Assembly: GCF_001721045.1 (NCBI RefSeq)
Contig: NZ_MDER01000030.1
Span: forward strand, 62,001 to 126,000
DNA from: Paenibacillus nuruki
GTDB lineage: Bacteria > Bacillota > Bacilli > Paenibacillales > Paenibacillaceae
Reading direction: 5' to 3'
Length of the DNA: 64,000 bases
Position numbers and translations under genes: made by a program. Position 1 is the stretch's first letter. The number at the start of each line of letters is the position of its first letter. Below the pieces are notes generated by a model. That model did not search any database. It was not told the DNA's origin and was given only the letters and a program-made list of their open reading frames with translations. This document shows, piece by piece, positions 50,025-57,590 of the stretch.

Positions 50025-50136
50025 TGTATGAGAAAGAATTTAATAAAGTCATAGATGTTGATGCGACGAGAATAAGTTGTACAAAGTTAGAGTGATTGCA
50101 GATAAGGGCGAAGATCTTGTAACTGCATTTCTATAA
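50024..50136 (+). pseudogene. Frameshifted toxin C-terminus remnant
   Basis: One frame reads YEKEFNKVIDVDATRIS and stops; another frame overlapping from 50083 continues KVRVIADKGEDLVTAFL and stop. The pattern of a basic/aliphatic strand, ADKG, then LVTAF resembles the closing strands of nuclease-type polymorphic toxins (RVVxDxxGNLVTAFP). It stands directly before an immunity-like gene. It needs a frameshift to be read through. Confidence 0.5.
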
Positions 50137-50186
50137 GCCGGTTGGAAATAATGATTTTGATTTTAAAACTATTTTTAGGAGGGGCT

Positions 50187-50492
50187 ATGGGACTAGATAT
50201 TGTATTATTTGATGAAGAAAAAGTCGGAATAGGGCTAATAGAAATACCTAATAGTTTGCATGACGCTATATTCACAGGCACATCCAATTGGAGTAGTTGT
50301 ATGTATTTAAGGAAAGTTAAAGATTATTACAAGACTAACGTCCGATTTAATAAATATGAACTCTCATGCTTTGTAGAAGATTTGAAACAAATACGTATAT
50401 TTATTAATTCCTTTCATCATCCGTTGTTAGATCAGTTGATTCAAGCTTTAAGTGATGTCAGTATTAAAGCTATACATATTGCAGGAGATTAA
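50187..50492 (+). CDS. MGLDI-type small immunity-like protein
   Basis: ATG 50187 has TAGGAGGGG before it; an upstream in-frame ATG at 50142 does not. The 101-residue protein has the layout of a small family I have met but cannot name: MGLDIVLFDEEK, IPNSLHDAIF, CMYLRKVKDYYKTNVRFNKYE and CFVEDLKQI. It follows a toxin-tail remnant, which supports an immunity role. A perfect hairpin follows (ATCTTAAAGA/TCTTTAAGAT) with a T tail. Confidence 0.75.
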   Translation: MGLDIVLFDEEKVGIGLIEIPNSLHDAIFTGTSNWSSCMYLRKVKDYYKTNVRFNKYELSCFVEDLKQIRIFINSFHHPLLDQLIQALSDVSIKAIHIAGD

Positions 50493-50499
50493 ACATCTT

Positions 50500-50533
50500 G
50501 ATCTTAAAGACGTCAATCTTTAAGATATTTTTA
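50500..50533 (+). terminator. Terminator after the MGLDI-type gene
   Basis: ATCTTAAAGA-cgtcaa-TCTTTAAGAT then ATTTTTAT. Confidence 0.8.
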
Positions 50534-50580
50534 TCCCACACAGTGATGAATGAATTGAGTGTTTTCGATGTAAATCAAAC
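50527..50580 (+). repeat. Terminator-linked repeat, copy C
   Basis: TTTTTATCCCACACAGTGAT followed by GAATGAATTGAGTG...GTAAATCAAAC aligns with copies A and B. Confidence 0.5.
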
Positions 50581-50623
50581 GAGTCAGTTGATATGTTCGC
50601 TCACTAGGCTTATAAACTGACAG

Positions 50624-50807
50624 AGGATATTGTTTTATACTGAAGAAGAAGTGAAAAGGAGAGTATTAGAAATTAAAAGTAAGCTTAATAATATAAAGGA
50701 ATAAAGTTATTTACCAAGATACAACGGATCACTCCAATGTACTCAAAGAAACAGATACATATGACCTGAGTTTTACGGGTTCGAAAGCATTTCATACTTT
50801 ATCTTAA
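50624..50807 (+). pseudogene. Two overlapping degenerate coding tails
   Basis: Frame one (50624-50704) reads ILFYTEEEVKRRVLEIKSKL and ends NNIKE-stop. Frame two (50697-50807) reads VIYQDTTDHSNVLKETDTYD then LSFTGSKAFHTLS-stop. Neither has a plausible start. Both look coding, and the second ends just before the AGGAGGAG of the next gene. They may be fused remnants of toxin C-termini. Confidence 0.4.
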
Positions 50808-50825
50808 TAATAGGAGGAGATTGGA

Positions 50826-51167
50826 ATTAGAGTAAACGAATTATTAGCGGTTTATGACCTACATGATAGTGTAGTAGAGAATATTGAATATTTGTCCAAT
50901 GAGAAGAAGGTTCTTATTACATTGGAATTATGTCAATGGAAACAAGTTAATTATGATAAATCTGAATCCGAAATTCAGGAAGGAGTATTATCTTTCACTG
51001 ATGTAGAGTTATTTGTAATTGAGCCGTTTTCTTTTTTGATAAACAGTAGTGAAATTCTCAAAACGAAAATTTATCCTGAAAATAGGATTATCGAAATCAT
51101 ACTGCTGGGTGAACATGATGTAGGAAAGGTGAACATTGTAGCACAGGATGTTTATTGGGAAAAATAA
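50826..51167 (+). CDS. Hypothetical immunity-like protein with apparent ATT start
   Basis: GGAGGAG at 50813-50819 is ideally spaced for an ATT codon at 50826. From there the frame is open and reads IRVNELLAVYDLHDSVVENI, EYLSNEKKVLITLELCQWKQ and on to DVYWEK (114 residues with initiator). The only standard in-frame start is TTG 50892, which lacks a site and would cut off the well-formed N-terminal helix. Either ATT is used or an ATG has mutated. The protein is cytoplasmic and acidic; the family is not named. The stop overlaps the next ATG as TAATG. Confidence 0.65.
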   Translation: MRVNELLAVYDLHDSVVENIEYLSNEKKVLITLELCQWKQVNYDKSESEIQEGVLSFTDVELFVIEPFSFLINSSEILKTKIYPENRIIEIILLGEHDVGKVNIVAQDVYWEK

Positions 51168-51694
51168 TGAACAGGGATAGAGCGATGAAGATGAACACAT
51201 TACATATATCGCTTCCTTACGAGTATGTTGTAAGTCATGTTAGTCTAACTTGGAGTGACATTTTATTTGCTCTAGAACATGATCTGATGGCTAAGAATGC
51301 TGCTGTAAAATATGCCTATGATGTTATTGAAAAAGAAGAAAAACCAACGCAGACCGTTCTTGCCTTGACTTGGGTTAATAATGAAGAAGAGATCGATTTT
51401 TATCTAAATGAGTTAACGAATCAAATTGTAGAACAAGAAGACAATACTTCACAAAAGAAATTCTTATATCTGTTATTGAATTGGGTTTTTGAACATAAAG
51501 AACAATTTTCCGATCCGCTTCAGATGGTGGAGATTATTTATGCTGACTTCGATTATCCTGAGGAAATTTCTAATTTTGTTCGCTATATGCCATCATCAGA
51601 ACATAGATTGAATTCAGTAGAAGCAAGTATAGAGAGACTTTTCAACAATTGGGCAATCTATTTGAGAACAGCAAAAATAAAAATTTCGAAGTGA
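51167..51694 (+). CDS. DUF2247-family protein
   Basis: The 175-residue helical protein has the DUF2247 pattern EYVVSHVSLTWSDILFALEH followed by DLMAKNAAVKYAYDVIE, and the central FYLNELTNQIVEQEDNTSQKKFLYLLL. I take ATG 51167, coupled to the previous stop; ATG 51185 or 51191 are possible. The molecular role is unknown, and its place among immunity-like genes is the only clue. Confidence 0.75.
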   Translation: MNRDRAMKMNTLHISLPYEYVVSHVSLTWSDILFALEHDLMAKNAAVKYAYDVIEKEEKPTQTVLALTWVNNEEEIDFYLNELTNQIVEQEDNTSQKKFLYLLLNWVFEHKEQFSDPLQMVEIIYADFDYPEEISNFVRYMPSSEHRLNSVEASIERLFNNWAIYLRTAKIKISK

Positions 51695-51752
51695 TTTTGT
51701 GCCCAAAATAGAAATAACTATATCTTATAGCGATTTTAAAGTAACTATTTAA

Positions 51753-51818
51753 TCTCATCTGGTAACAATTGATGATGCATATAGATATAAAATAAGTTTC
51801 TATAAACCAGTGAGGTAA
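51753..51818 (+). pseudogene. Possible toxin-tail remnant
   Basis: A frame reading SHLVTIDDAYRYKISFYKPVR and stop ends four bases before the next ATG. It has no start and resembles the closing residues of a secreted toxin. Confidence 0.35.
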
Positions 51819-51821
51819 TCC

Positions 51822-52514
51822 ATGGAAAAAATGATAGAAGAACTCATAGTCAAAGTAAGATATACGATTCAAAATCCTACTGAGATAGAATCATTATCTC
51901 GTTGGGCAGATGAGAAACATCATTTCATGTATAAGCAAGGGTATAATACATTTTTGAGATACCGATTAATACTAGACATTTTATTGAGAATTCGAGATAT
52001 TAACGATCCTTTGTTAGATGATTGGGAATGGGGTTATACAGAAAGCAAAATATCTATTTATATAGAAGAGCTTAATGAAATATATGAATTTTTAGTTGGG
52101 AAAAGAAATTTTGTAGAAGTGATGATCGTCCAAGAGAACGTACTTGAAGCAAAGATTAAATATGTAGAAGAAATATATTTTCTCGCTAATAAAGTACTAG
52201 ATGATCAGTGTTTGTCTATATTAGAAGTAGATCAACTTGAACGTTGGATATCCTCTTTCGTTATTCAGACTAGAAGTCATTGTATTTTACACGAGACAGT
52301 CGTAACTGTATTACATCTTCATGATGCATTAACACATCAAAAAAATAAGATTATATCTATCGGAAACCTAGGCGGAAGTACAACGATAAGTGTAAATGAT
52401 GAAAAGATACGCTTGCAACATTTGAAAAAAATAATAGAAGGTGTATCGTCATATCGATTAAACTTATGTCTTAATAAACAAGATATTTATTATAACAGTA
52501 TTACAATTATATAA
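51822..52514 (+). CDS. Hypothetical helical protein
   Basis: The 230-residue protein has GTGAGG before its ATG. It is helical (IEELIVKVRYTIQNPTEIES; YIEELNEIYEFLVGKRNF) with a small beta segment near the end (IGNLGGSTTISVNDEKIRL). No recognised family. A coupled HEAT-repeat gene follows after 16 bases. Confidence 0.65.
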   Translation: MEKMIEELIVKVRYTIQNPTEIESLSRWADEKHHFMYKQGYNTFLRYRLILDILLRIRDINDPLLDDWEWGYTESKISIYIEELNEIYEFLVGKRNFVEVMIVQENVLEAKIKYVEEIYFLANKVLDDQCLSILEVDQLERWISSFVIQTRSHCILHETVVTVLHLHDALTHQKNKIISIGNLGGSTTISVNDEKIRLQHLKKIIEGVSSYRLNLCLNKQDIYYNSITII

Positions 52515-52530
52515 AGTAGGAGGCAAACTA

Positions 52531-53013
52531 TTGCTAATTTCTATATTAAAAGAAAAAATAAATACAAATCATATCGATGAAGCCATATGTATTGTAGAAG
52601 AAATTGGAGAGAAAAGGCTGAATGAAGCTGTTCCTTATCTTATTGAACAATTACAACTTACCCAAAGTCATGTATTGAGAAATTCAATTGCTCTTGCTTT
52701 ATGTGCTATCGGAAATTCTGATGCGGTTGAACCTATAGTACATGTATTAAAAGATCCTAAAACGCTAGGATATAGAGGGACTTTATTGGCTTCTTTAGAA
52801 CCGTTTGATTATTCTCCTCATATTGATATGCTTTTTGAATTTTTAATTGAAGGTAATTTTGAAGTAAGCAGAAAGTCTTTTTTATTAATTGAATCTATCA
52901 TCGAAAATATACCTGAAGGAACAAAACAACAATATCTAGAGAGATTACAAGATGAAATTGAACGCTTAGAGGAGAAGCACGATCTTCTATCTGAAGCTAG
53001 GGATATGTTTTAA
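52531..53013 (+). CDS. HEAT-repeat protein
   Basis: The 160-residue protein starts at TTG with TAGGAGG eight bases upstream. It has tandem HEAT-type helical pairs (AVPYLIEQLQLTQSHVLRNS then IALALCAIGNSDAVEPIVHV), with conserved Asp/Arg positions and a charged C-terminal helix. HEAT proteins act as binding scaffolds, and HEAT-type immunity proteins are known. It is the last gene of the AT-rich island. Confidence 0.78.
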   Translation: MLISILKEKINTNHIDEAICIVEEIGEKRLNEAVPYLIEQLQLTQSHVLRNSIALALCAIGNSDAVEPIVHVLKDPKTLGYRGTLLASLEPFDYSPHIDMLFEFLIEGNFEVSRKSFLLIESIIENIPEGTKQQYLERLQDEIERLEEKHDLLSEARDMF

Positions 53014-53103
53014 TGTAAAGTATCGATTTTTGATCTTCTTCCAAAACGGGTATGATAATACATAGCACCTCAAAAATAAATGAACCACAAGGAGAGCAGA
53101 TCC

Positions 53104-53394
53104 ATGACGAATCTTGTAAATAATGCGATTTTGAAAGCAAAAGCAGGGCATGAAGAGCAATTGAAAGCAGAGTTGGTCAAAATGTTGGAGCCTTCTCGTA
53201 ATGAAAGTGGTTGTATTCAATATACATTGCATGAATCGATTGAACCCGGGGTGTTTGTATTTTATGAAATCTGGGAAGATGAAGCGGCGCTTGAATTTCA
53301 TATGAATACGCCTCATTTCAAATCGTATCGGGAAAATATTGCGTCTCTGGTTGATTCTCGTGAAGCGTTCCGTTTGCACAAAGTAGAACAATAA
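53104..53394 (+). CDS. Antibiotic-biosynthesis-monooxygenase (ABM) domain protein
   Basis: ATG 53104 follows AAGGAGAG; an upstream ATG lies within weaker context. The 96-residue ferredoxin-like protein has the YgiN/ABM pattern: AKAGHEEQLKAELVKMLEPS, ESGCIQYTLHES, FVFYEIWEDEAALEFHMNTP HF and a C-terminal helix. Members are small dimeric monooxygenases or quinol enzymes. The more balanced base composition marks the return to ordinary chromosome. Confidence 0.88.
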   Translation: MTNLVNNAILKAKAGHEEQLKAELVKMLEPSRNESGCIQYTLHESIEPGVFVFYEIWEDEAALEFHMNTPHFKSYRENIASLVDSREAFRLHKVEQ

Positions 53395-53407
53395 AAGTAA
53401 TACCACG

Positions 53408-53439
53408 AAAGTGATTTCTATTTATAGAGATCACTTTTT
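53408..53439 (+). terminator. Intrinsic terminator
   Basis: AAAGTGATTTCT-atttat-AGAGATCACTTTTT. Confidence 0.85.
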
Positions 53440-53560
53440 AGTTTGTCGATATCACCTAAAGCTTATAGCAGAAAATGGCTGTCTAAGCGCTACATTTGAT
53501 TATACCCCTGCAACTTCTTTATGATGAGAAGAAGTACCCTATGAATAGGAGTGAAACATA

Positions 53561-54457
53561 ATGGATAAACAACAACAACTAGCAATGGTGAAGAAAGTAA
53601 GAGAAGCATCGACCAACAATGTCAATGGATCTACATTACAACCGAGCTATACTCCGCAGGTGAAGCAGGAGTCGCGAATGATTCCTACTTCTTATGAAGA
53701 TGCACCTGTAACCGTGCATATCCCTGATCGTGAGCTGGCTGCTCCATTACCTGTTTTCGTTAATTTTCATGGTGGTGGATTTGTGATGGGGAATCCTAAA
53801 ATGGATGATCCGTGGTGTAGTGTGATTGCGGATCGGGCAGAATGTGTCGTGGTAAATGTCGACTATTTGTTAGCGCCAGAATATCCGTTTCCTGTGCCTG
53901 TCTACCAATCGTATGAAGTGGTGAAATGGATAGCCGAACATGCTACAGAGCTGAATATCGATGCAACTCGTATTGCGGTCGGCGGGCATAGTGCCGGTGG
54001 TAATCTAGCGGCAGCGATCTGTCTACTGAACAAAGAACGTGGGAATGAGCTGAATATTGTGTATCAGGTAATTGATTATGCACCACTTGATCTCGATACC
54101 GATCCAGCGCAAAAACCACAATTTTCAGAAGCGATCCCAAATGATATCTCTCGTATCTTTAATGCCTGTTATTTGGAACATCCAGAAGATGGACGTAATC
54201 CGTTAGCTTCGCCTGTATTTGCCCCTTCTCTAACAGGGCTTCCGTCCGCATTGGTCATCACCGCAGAACGCGATTCATTGGCAGCAGAGACGGTAGGTTA
54301 TGCCAAGCAGTTAGAAGAAGCAGGTGTTACCGTTACCGCCAAGCAATATGCAGGAGCGGCGCATGGATTTACCCATAATGGTGATCTGGCTGTAGCCGAA
54401 GATGCCTGGCACCTAATGAGTGACAAGTTAAAAGAAGCATTTACAGCTAAACAATAA
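53561..54457 (+). CDS. Alpha/beta hydrolase, hormone-sensitive-lipase family esterase
   Basis: The 298-residue esterase has the HSL oxyanion motif FHGGGFVMG, the nucleophile S144 in GGHSAGGN, a catalytic acid in AERDSL and H268 in AAHGFTH. An N-terminal cap helix region precedes the core. No signal peptide, so cytoplasmic. It hydrolyses short-chain esters. It has its own terminator. Confidence 0.92.
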   Translation: MDKQQQLAMVKKVREASTNNVNGSTLQPSYTPQVKQESRMIPTSYEDAPVTVHIPDRELAAPLPVFVNFHGGGFVMGNPKMDDPWCSVIADRAECVVVNVDYLLAPEYPFPVPVYQSYEVVKWIAEHATELNIDATRIAVGGHSAGGNLAAAICLLNKERGNELNIVYQVIDYAPLDLDTDPAQKPQFSEAIPNDISRIFNACYLEHPEDGRNPLASPVFAPSLTGLPSALVITAERDSLAAETVGYAKQLEEAGVTVTAKQYAGAAHGFTHNGDLAVAEDAWHLMSDKLKEAFTAKQ

Positions 54458-54477
54458 TTTTTAGATAGTATGACATC

Positions 54478-54519
54478 AAAAGAGACGACTCCTGATTAAG
54501 CCGAGGAACGTCTCTTTTT
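54478..54519 (+). terminator. Esterase terminator
   Basis: AAAAGAGACG...TCC pairs with GGA...CGTCTCTTTTT. Confidence 0.88.
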
Positions 54520-54605
54520 GCTGACTGGCAATCAAAGGGCGATTGATTTATAATATTTAAATGAAACATAGTTTTATTAGATGAAACTATAGGAGCGTGA
54601 TAATA

Positions 54606-55361
54606 ATGAATAGCAAAGAAAGATTCTCAGATCGAGTCCATGCGTATGTGAAATACCGTCCCAGTTATCCGGTAGCGGCTATCGATTATCTTTATGATGT
54701 GATTGGTATGAAGCGAGAAAATACAATTGCTGATATTGGAGCAGGTACAGGTATTTTTGCAGAGTTGTTATTAGAACGTGGTAACCCTGTGATCGGCGTA
54801 GAGCCCAATACAGAAATGCGCGAAGTCGCTGTAGCTACATTAGTAGAAGAACCTAACTTTGAAGTCAGTGCAGGATCGGCAGAAGCCACAGGGTTACCGG
54901 ATCATTCAGTAGATTACATTACGTGCGCGCAGGCTTTTCACTGGTTTGATCAGCAAGCGACCCGGTCAGAATTTAAACGTATTCTCAAGCCAGAAGGTAA
55001 AGTCATTTTGATCTGGAATTCTAGATTGACGACAGGGACTTCATTTTTGGAACAGTATGAGCAATTATTGCATGATTATGGGACCGATTATACGAAGGTC
55101 AATCATAAAAATGTTTCAGCAGAGAAATTAGAACCTTTTTTCAAAAAAGATACGATGGAGCTCGCAAAGTTTGGTAATCGTCAAGTGTTTAATTGGGAAG
55201 GATTACATGGTCGGTTAGAATCTTCTTCGTATGTTCCTAGCTCTGATAATCCCCGGTATAACGATATGATCGAGCAATTAAAGCGTATTTTTGATCACAA
55301 TCAGCACGAAGGTGTTGTCTTTTTTGATTATGAGACTGAGGTGTTCTGGGGAGAAGTCTAA
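54606..55361 (+). CDS. Class I SAM-dependent methyltransferase
   Basis: ATG 54606 lies ten bases after AGGAG; GTG 54597 is too near. The 251-residue enzyme has motif I IADIGAGTGIFAELLLERG, motif II VIGVEPNTEM, ITCAQAFHWFDQQATRSEFK (motif IV/V) and LKPEGKVILIWNSR. It resembles UbiE/Methyltransf_11 proteins of unknown acceptor. Confidence 0.92.
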   Translation: MNSKERFSDRVHAYVKYRPSYPVAAIDYLYDVIGMKRENTIADIGAGTGIFAELLLERGNPVIGVEPNTEMREVAVATLVEEPNFEVSAGSAEATGLPDHSVDYITCAQAFHWFDQQATRSEFKRILKPEGKVILIWNSRLTTGTSFLEQYEQLLHDYGTDYTKVNHKNVSAEKLEPFFKKDTMELAKFGNRQVFNWEGLHGRLESSSYVPSSDNPRYNDMIEQLKRIFDHNQHEGVVFFDYETEVFWGEV

Positions 55362-55383
55362 CCTGATCGATTGCGATATAGAT

Positions 55384-55418
55384 AAAAAAGCCCCCATCGT
55401 TAAACATGGAGGCTTTTT
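55384..55418. terminator. Bidirectional terminator
   Basis: AAAAAAGCC...CCAT pairs with ATGG...GGCTTTTT between convergent genes. Confidence 0.88.
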
Positions 55419-55448
55419 GCTGATGTATTTTATTACAGAATAGCTAGA

Positions 55449-56363
55449 TTACATAAAGTCCATCACATAACGAACGACATGGAAAAAGACAGGCGCTGTA
55501 TAGGTTAAGCTGTCGATTCGGCTGAGATAACTTTGCTTTTCGTTGTCTACTTTTGGATCATCACCGATTAACAAATCTCGCTTGAGTACAGAAACGGTTA
55601 GACTTCCAAAAAATCCACTCAAACTAATCAGCATCCCCGTAACCAGACCAAAGTTAGCACCAAGCGGTGTAAGTACAGGAGCTACAAAGTAAGAAGTAAT
55701 CGCTGTGACGATAAAAGCACAAGCAAAGCCTTCCCATGTTAAGCTGGCATTGGATGTAGGTACAATTTTGCGTTTACCGATATACATTGAAGCGACATAA
55801 TGCACAACATCATTAAGTTGTGTAAGTAACACGAGGAATAAAACTAATCTTCCTCCATATTGTGGTGTGGCAAATGGAAAATAAGCCAGATGACTAAGTC
55901 CGAATACCATTAGCATCAATCCCCATTGGGTCGAACTGACGCTTCGTAGAAATCCGCCTGTACCTTTATTAATCAAGCGTGGAAGTGGAAGCAATAAAAA
56001 GACATAAATCGGAATAAACACAATAAACATGCCATACCAACCGATATAAATCCAGTAAAATTGAATAGGAATCGCTAAGTATGCCCATAAAAATAAGCGC
56101 CGATCTGCTTTGCGTGAACGAATCATCGAAAAGTATTCTTTCAGTGCAAAAAACGTAAGAACCATCAGTGAAAGAAGCGATACAATAGGATTAAACAACG
56201 TAGCCAGACAGAATATAAAGAACATTCCCCACCACGTTTTGATCCGTAATCCGATCACACTATAATCTTGATTTTTTTGAATTTTGCTTACGATGATGTA
56301 AATAAAATGGATGACTAATAGAGCAGCAAAAATAAGAATTAACGTTATTAGCGAACTATTCAT
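55449..56363 (-). CDS. CdsA-like phosphatidate cytidylyltransferase family protein
   Basis: The 304-residue membrane protein has about eight helices and the C-terminal CdsA region: TWEGFACAFIVTAITSYFV, GFFGSLTVSVLKRDLLIGDD and LSRIDSLTYTAPVFFHVVRY. In standard CdsA the loop before the DRxDS motif is KD-x-PGHGG; here it is replaced by DDPKVDNEKQSYLSRIDS, a paralogue variant. CdsA makes CDP-diacylglycerol from phosphatidate and CTP; this copy may use the same or a related lipid. It is divergent from the gene at 56460. Confidence 0.85.
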   Translation of the reverse strand: MNSSLITLILIFAALLVIHFIYIIVSKIQKNQDYSVIGLRIKTWWGMFFIFCLATLFNPIVSLLSLMVLTFFALKEYFSMIRSRKADRRLFLWAYLAIPIQFYWIYIGWYGMFIVFIPIYVFLLLPLPRLINKGTGGFLRSVSSTQWGLMLMVFGLSHLAYFPFATPQYGGRLVLFLVLLTQLNDVVHYVASMYIGKRKIVPTSNASLTWEGFACAFIVTAITSYFVAPVLTPLGANFGLVTGMLISLSGFFGSLTVSVLKRDLLIGDDPKVDNEKQSYLSRIDSLTYTAPVFFHVVRYVMDFM

Positions 56364-56459
56364 GAATCAGCACCAACTTACCTTGAATTAGGATTCCATA
56401 AAAGGGATCATATGCTATTATGAAGGAATAAAGGTAACTTGATAAGGGGAAATTTTGTG

Positions 56460-57014
56460 ATGGCAGCAGAGCAATCGGTTTTTATTTTATTGACCAATAC
56501 TGGAACGTTATTTACAAAGGTGATCCAGACGTATACCAAAGCACCATATAACCATGCTTCGATTTCGTTTGACCGTGAATTATCGGAGTTGTATAGCTTT
56601 GGACGGAAGCATCCCAGTAATCCACTGAATGGTGGTTTTGTGAAAGAAGATATTAAGACAGGTACATACAGCAAATACCCGAATACTACTTGTGTGATCT
56701 ATGAACTTCGTGTGACCGAGCGTGAAGTCGAGAAAATGCAGCGTGTATTGCAATTATTTATTCGTAAGCATCAGAAGTATTTATATAATATTCTAGGTGT
56801 GATCAGCATTACGCTCAAAGAACCTGTTGAATTCAGTAATTCGTATTTTTGCTCTCAATTTGTCGCAGAAATCTTACAACGATCCGGTATCAAAATTTGG
56901 AATAAGCTTCCCGCTCTGGTCACCCCAGATGATTTTCGCCAAAGTGAACGATTGCAGTTGATCTATGAAGGAAAGTTAAGTGAATATGAAGCGACACCCA
57001 AAGAAAACCTCTAG
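56460..57014 (+). CDS. YiiX/permuted papain-like (C92-type) cysteine hydrolase
   Basis: ATG 56460 or GTG 56457 follow AAGGGGAAA. The 184-residue protein has the YiiX/NlpC-like permuted layout: the histidine in PYNHASISFD comes first and the cysteine in YFCSQFVAEILQRSG later, with ALVTPDDF near the end. No signal peptide. Family members are thought to cleave lipids or amide bonds; substrate unknown. Confidence 0.82.
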   Translation: MAAEQSVFILLTNTGTLFTKVIQTYTKAPYNHASISFDRELSELYSFGRKHPSNPLNGGFVKEDIKTGTYSKYPNTTCVIYELRVTEREVEKMQRVLQLFIRKHQKYLYNILGVISITLKEPVEFSNSYFCSQFVAEILQRSGIKIWNKLPALVTPDDFRQSERLQLIYEGKLSEYEATPKENL

Positions 57015-57182
57015 TTCTCATACAGTCTGTATACCCACAAATAAGAATAGATAAAAGTAAGAATCCGCAGTTTAGACTTGTACATCACAGGTTTAGAATG
57101 TGGATTTTTTGTTGCGATGAATGTGAAAAATAGAAGCTGTAGGCTTTTTCGATGTGCTTATAATGGAGTTTACTATTGAATT

Positions 57183-57239
57183 ACTATATCGTGGCGTGAT
57201 ATAGTGACTGTATTAGACTATATCGAGGTGCGATATAGT
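57183..57239 (+). promoter_or_regulatory. Twin palindromic PadR operators
   Basis: ACTATATC-N7-GATATAGT occurs at 57183-57205 and again at 57217-57239, both with perfect 8-base arms and similar GC-rich centres (GTGGCGT; GAGGTGC). Centres are 34 bases apart. The sites lie just before the PadR gene and are the likely targets of its product. Confidence 0.85.
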
Positions 57240-57263
57240 TGTGGTGAAAAGGTGGAGGAAATG

Positions 57264-57590
57264 ATGAACGAAATAACACGTAGTTATCTCCCGATGACGG
57301 AGACTGCCTTTTATATTCTGCTGACTTTGCAAAAAGTTCATTATGGTTATGGGATTATGCAAGATGTCGAGAAGTTAACGAACGGTCGAATTAAACTTGG
57401 CGCAGGCACTATTTATGGCAGTCTATCTCGTATGGAAAAGGATCAATTGATTGAAGTCGTCGGTGAGGAAAATCGCCGTAAGTCATATACAGCTACAAAG
57501 CTAGGCAGAGAGCTACTTCAGCAGGAAATCGCTCGGATCAGTGAGCTGTATCATAATGCTATCCAAATGGAGGGAAACAATAATGAATAA
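57264..57590 (+). CDS. PadR-family transcriptional regulator
   Basis: ATG 57264 is five bases after GGTGGAGG (57261 is nearer still). The 108-residue protein is a compact PadR winged helix: AFYILLTLQKVHYGYGIMQDV, LGAGTIYGSLSRMEKDQLI and the wing RRKSYTATKLGRELL. It overlaps the DUF2812 gene by 8 bases. This pairing is common in Firmicutes and the regulator probably represses the pair. Confidence 0.93.
   Translation: MNEITRSYLPMTETAFYILLTLQKVHYGYGIMQDVEKLTNGRIKLGAGTIYGSLSRMEKDQLIEVVGEENRRKSYTATKLGRELLQQEIARISELYHNAIQMEGNNNE

Noticed and set aside
57030-57115. Possible terminator after the YiiX-like gene
   Set aside because: The arms (AATCCGC and GTGGATT) are short and the loop is long; too weak to list.
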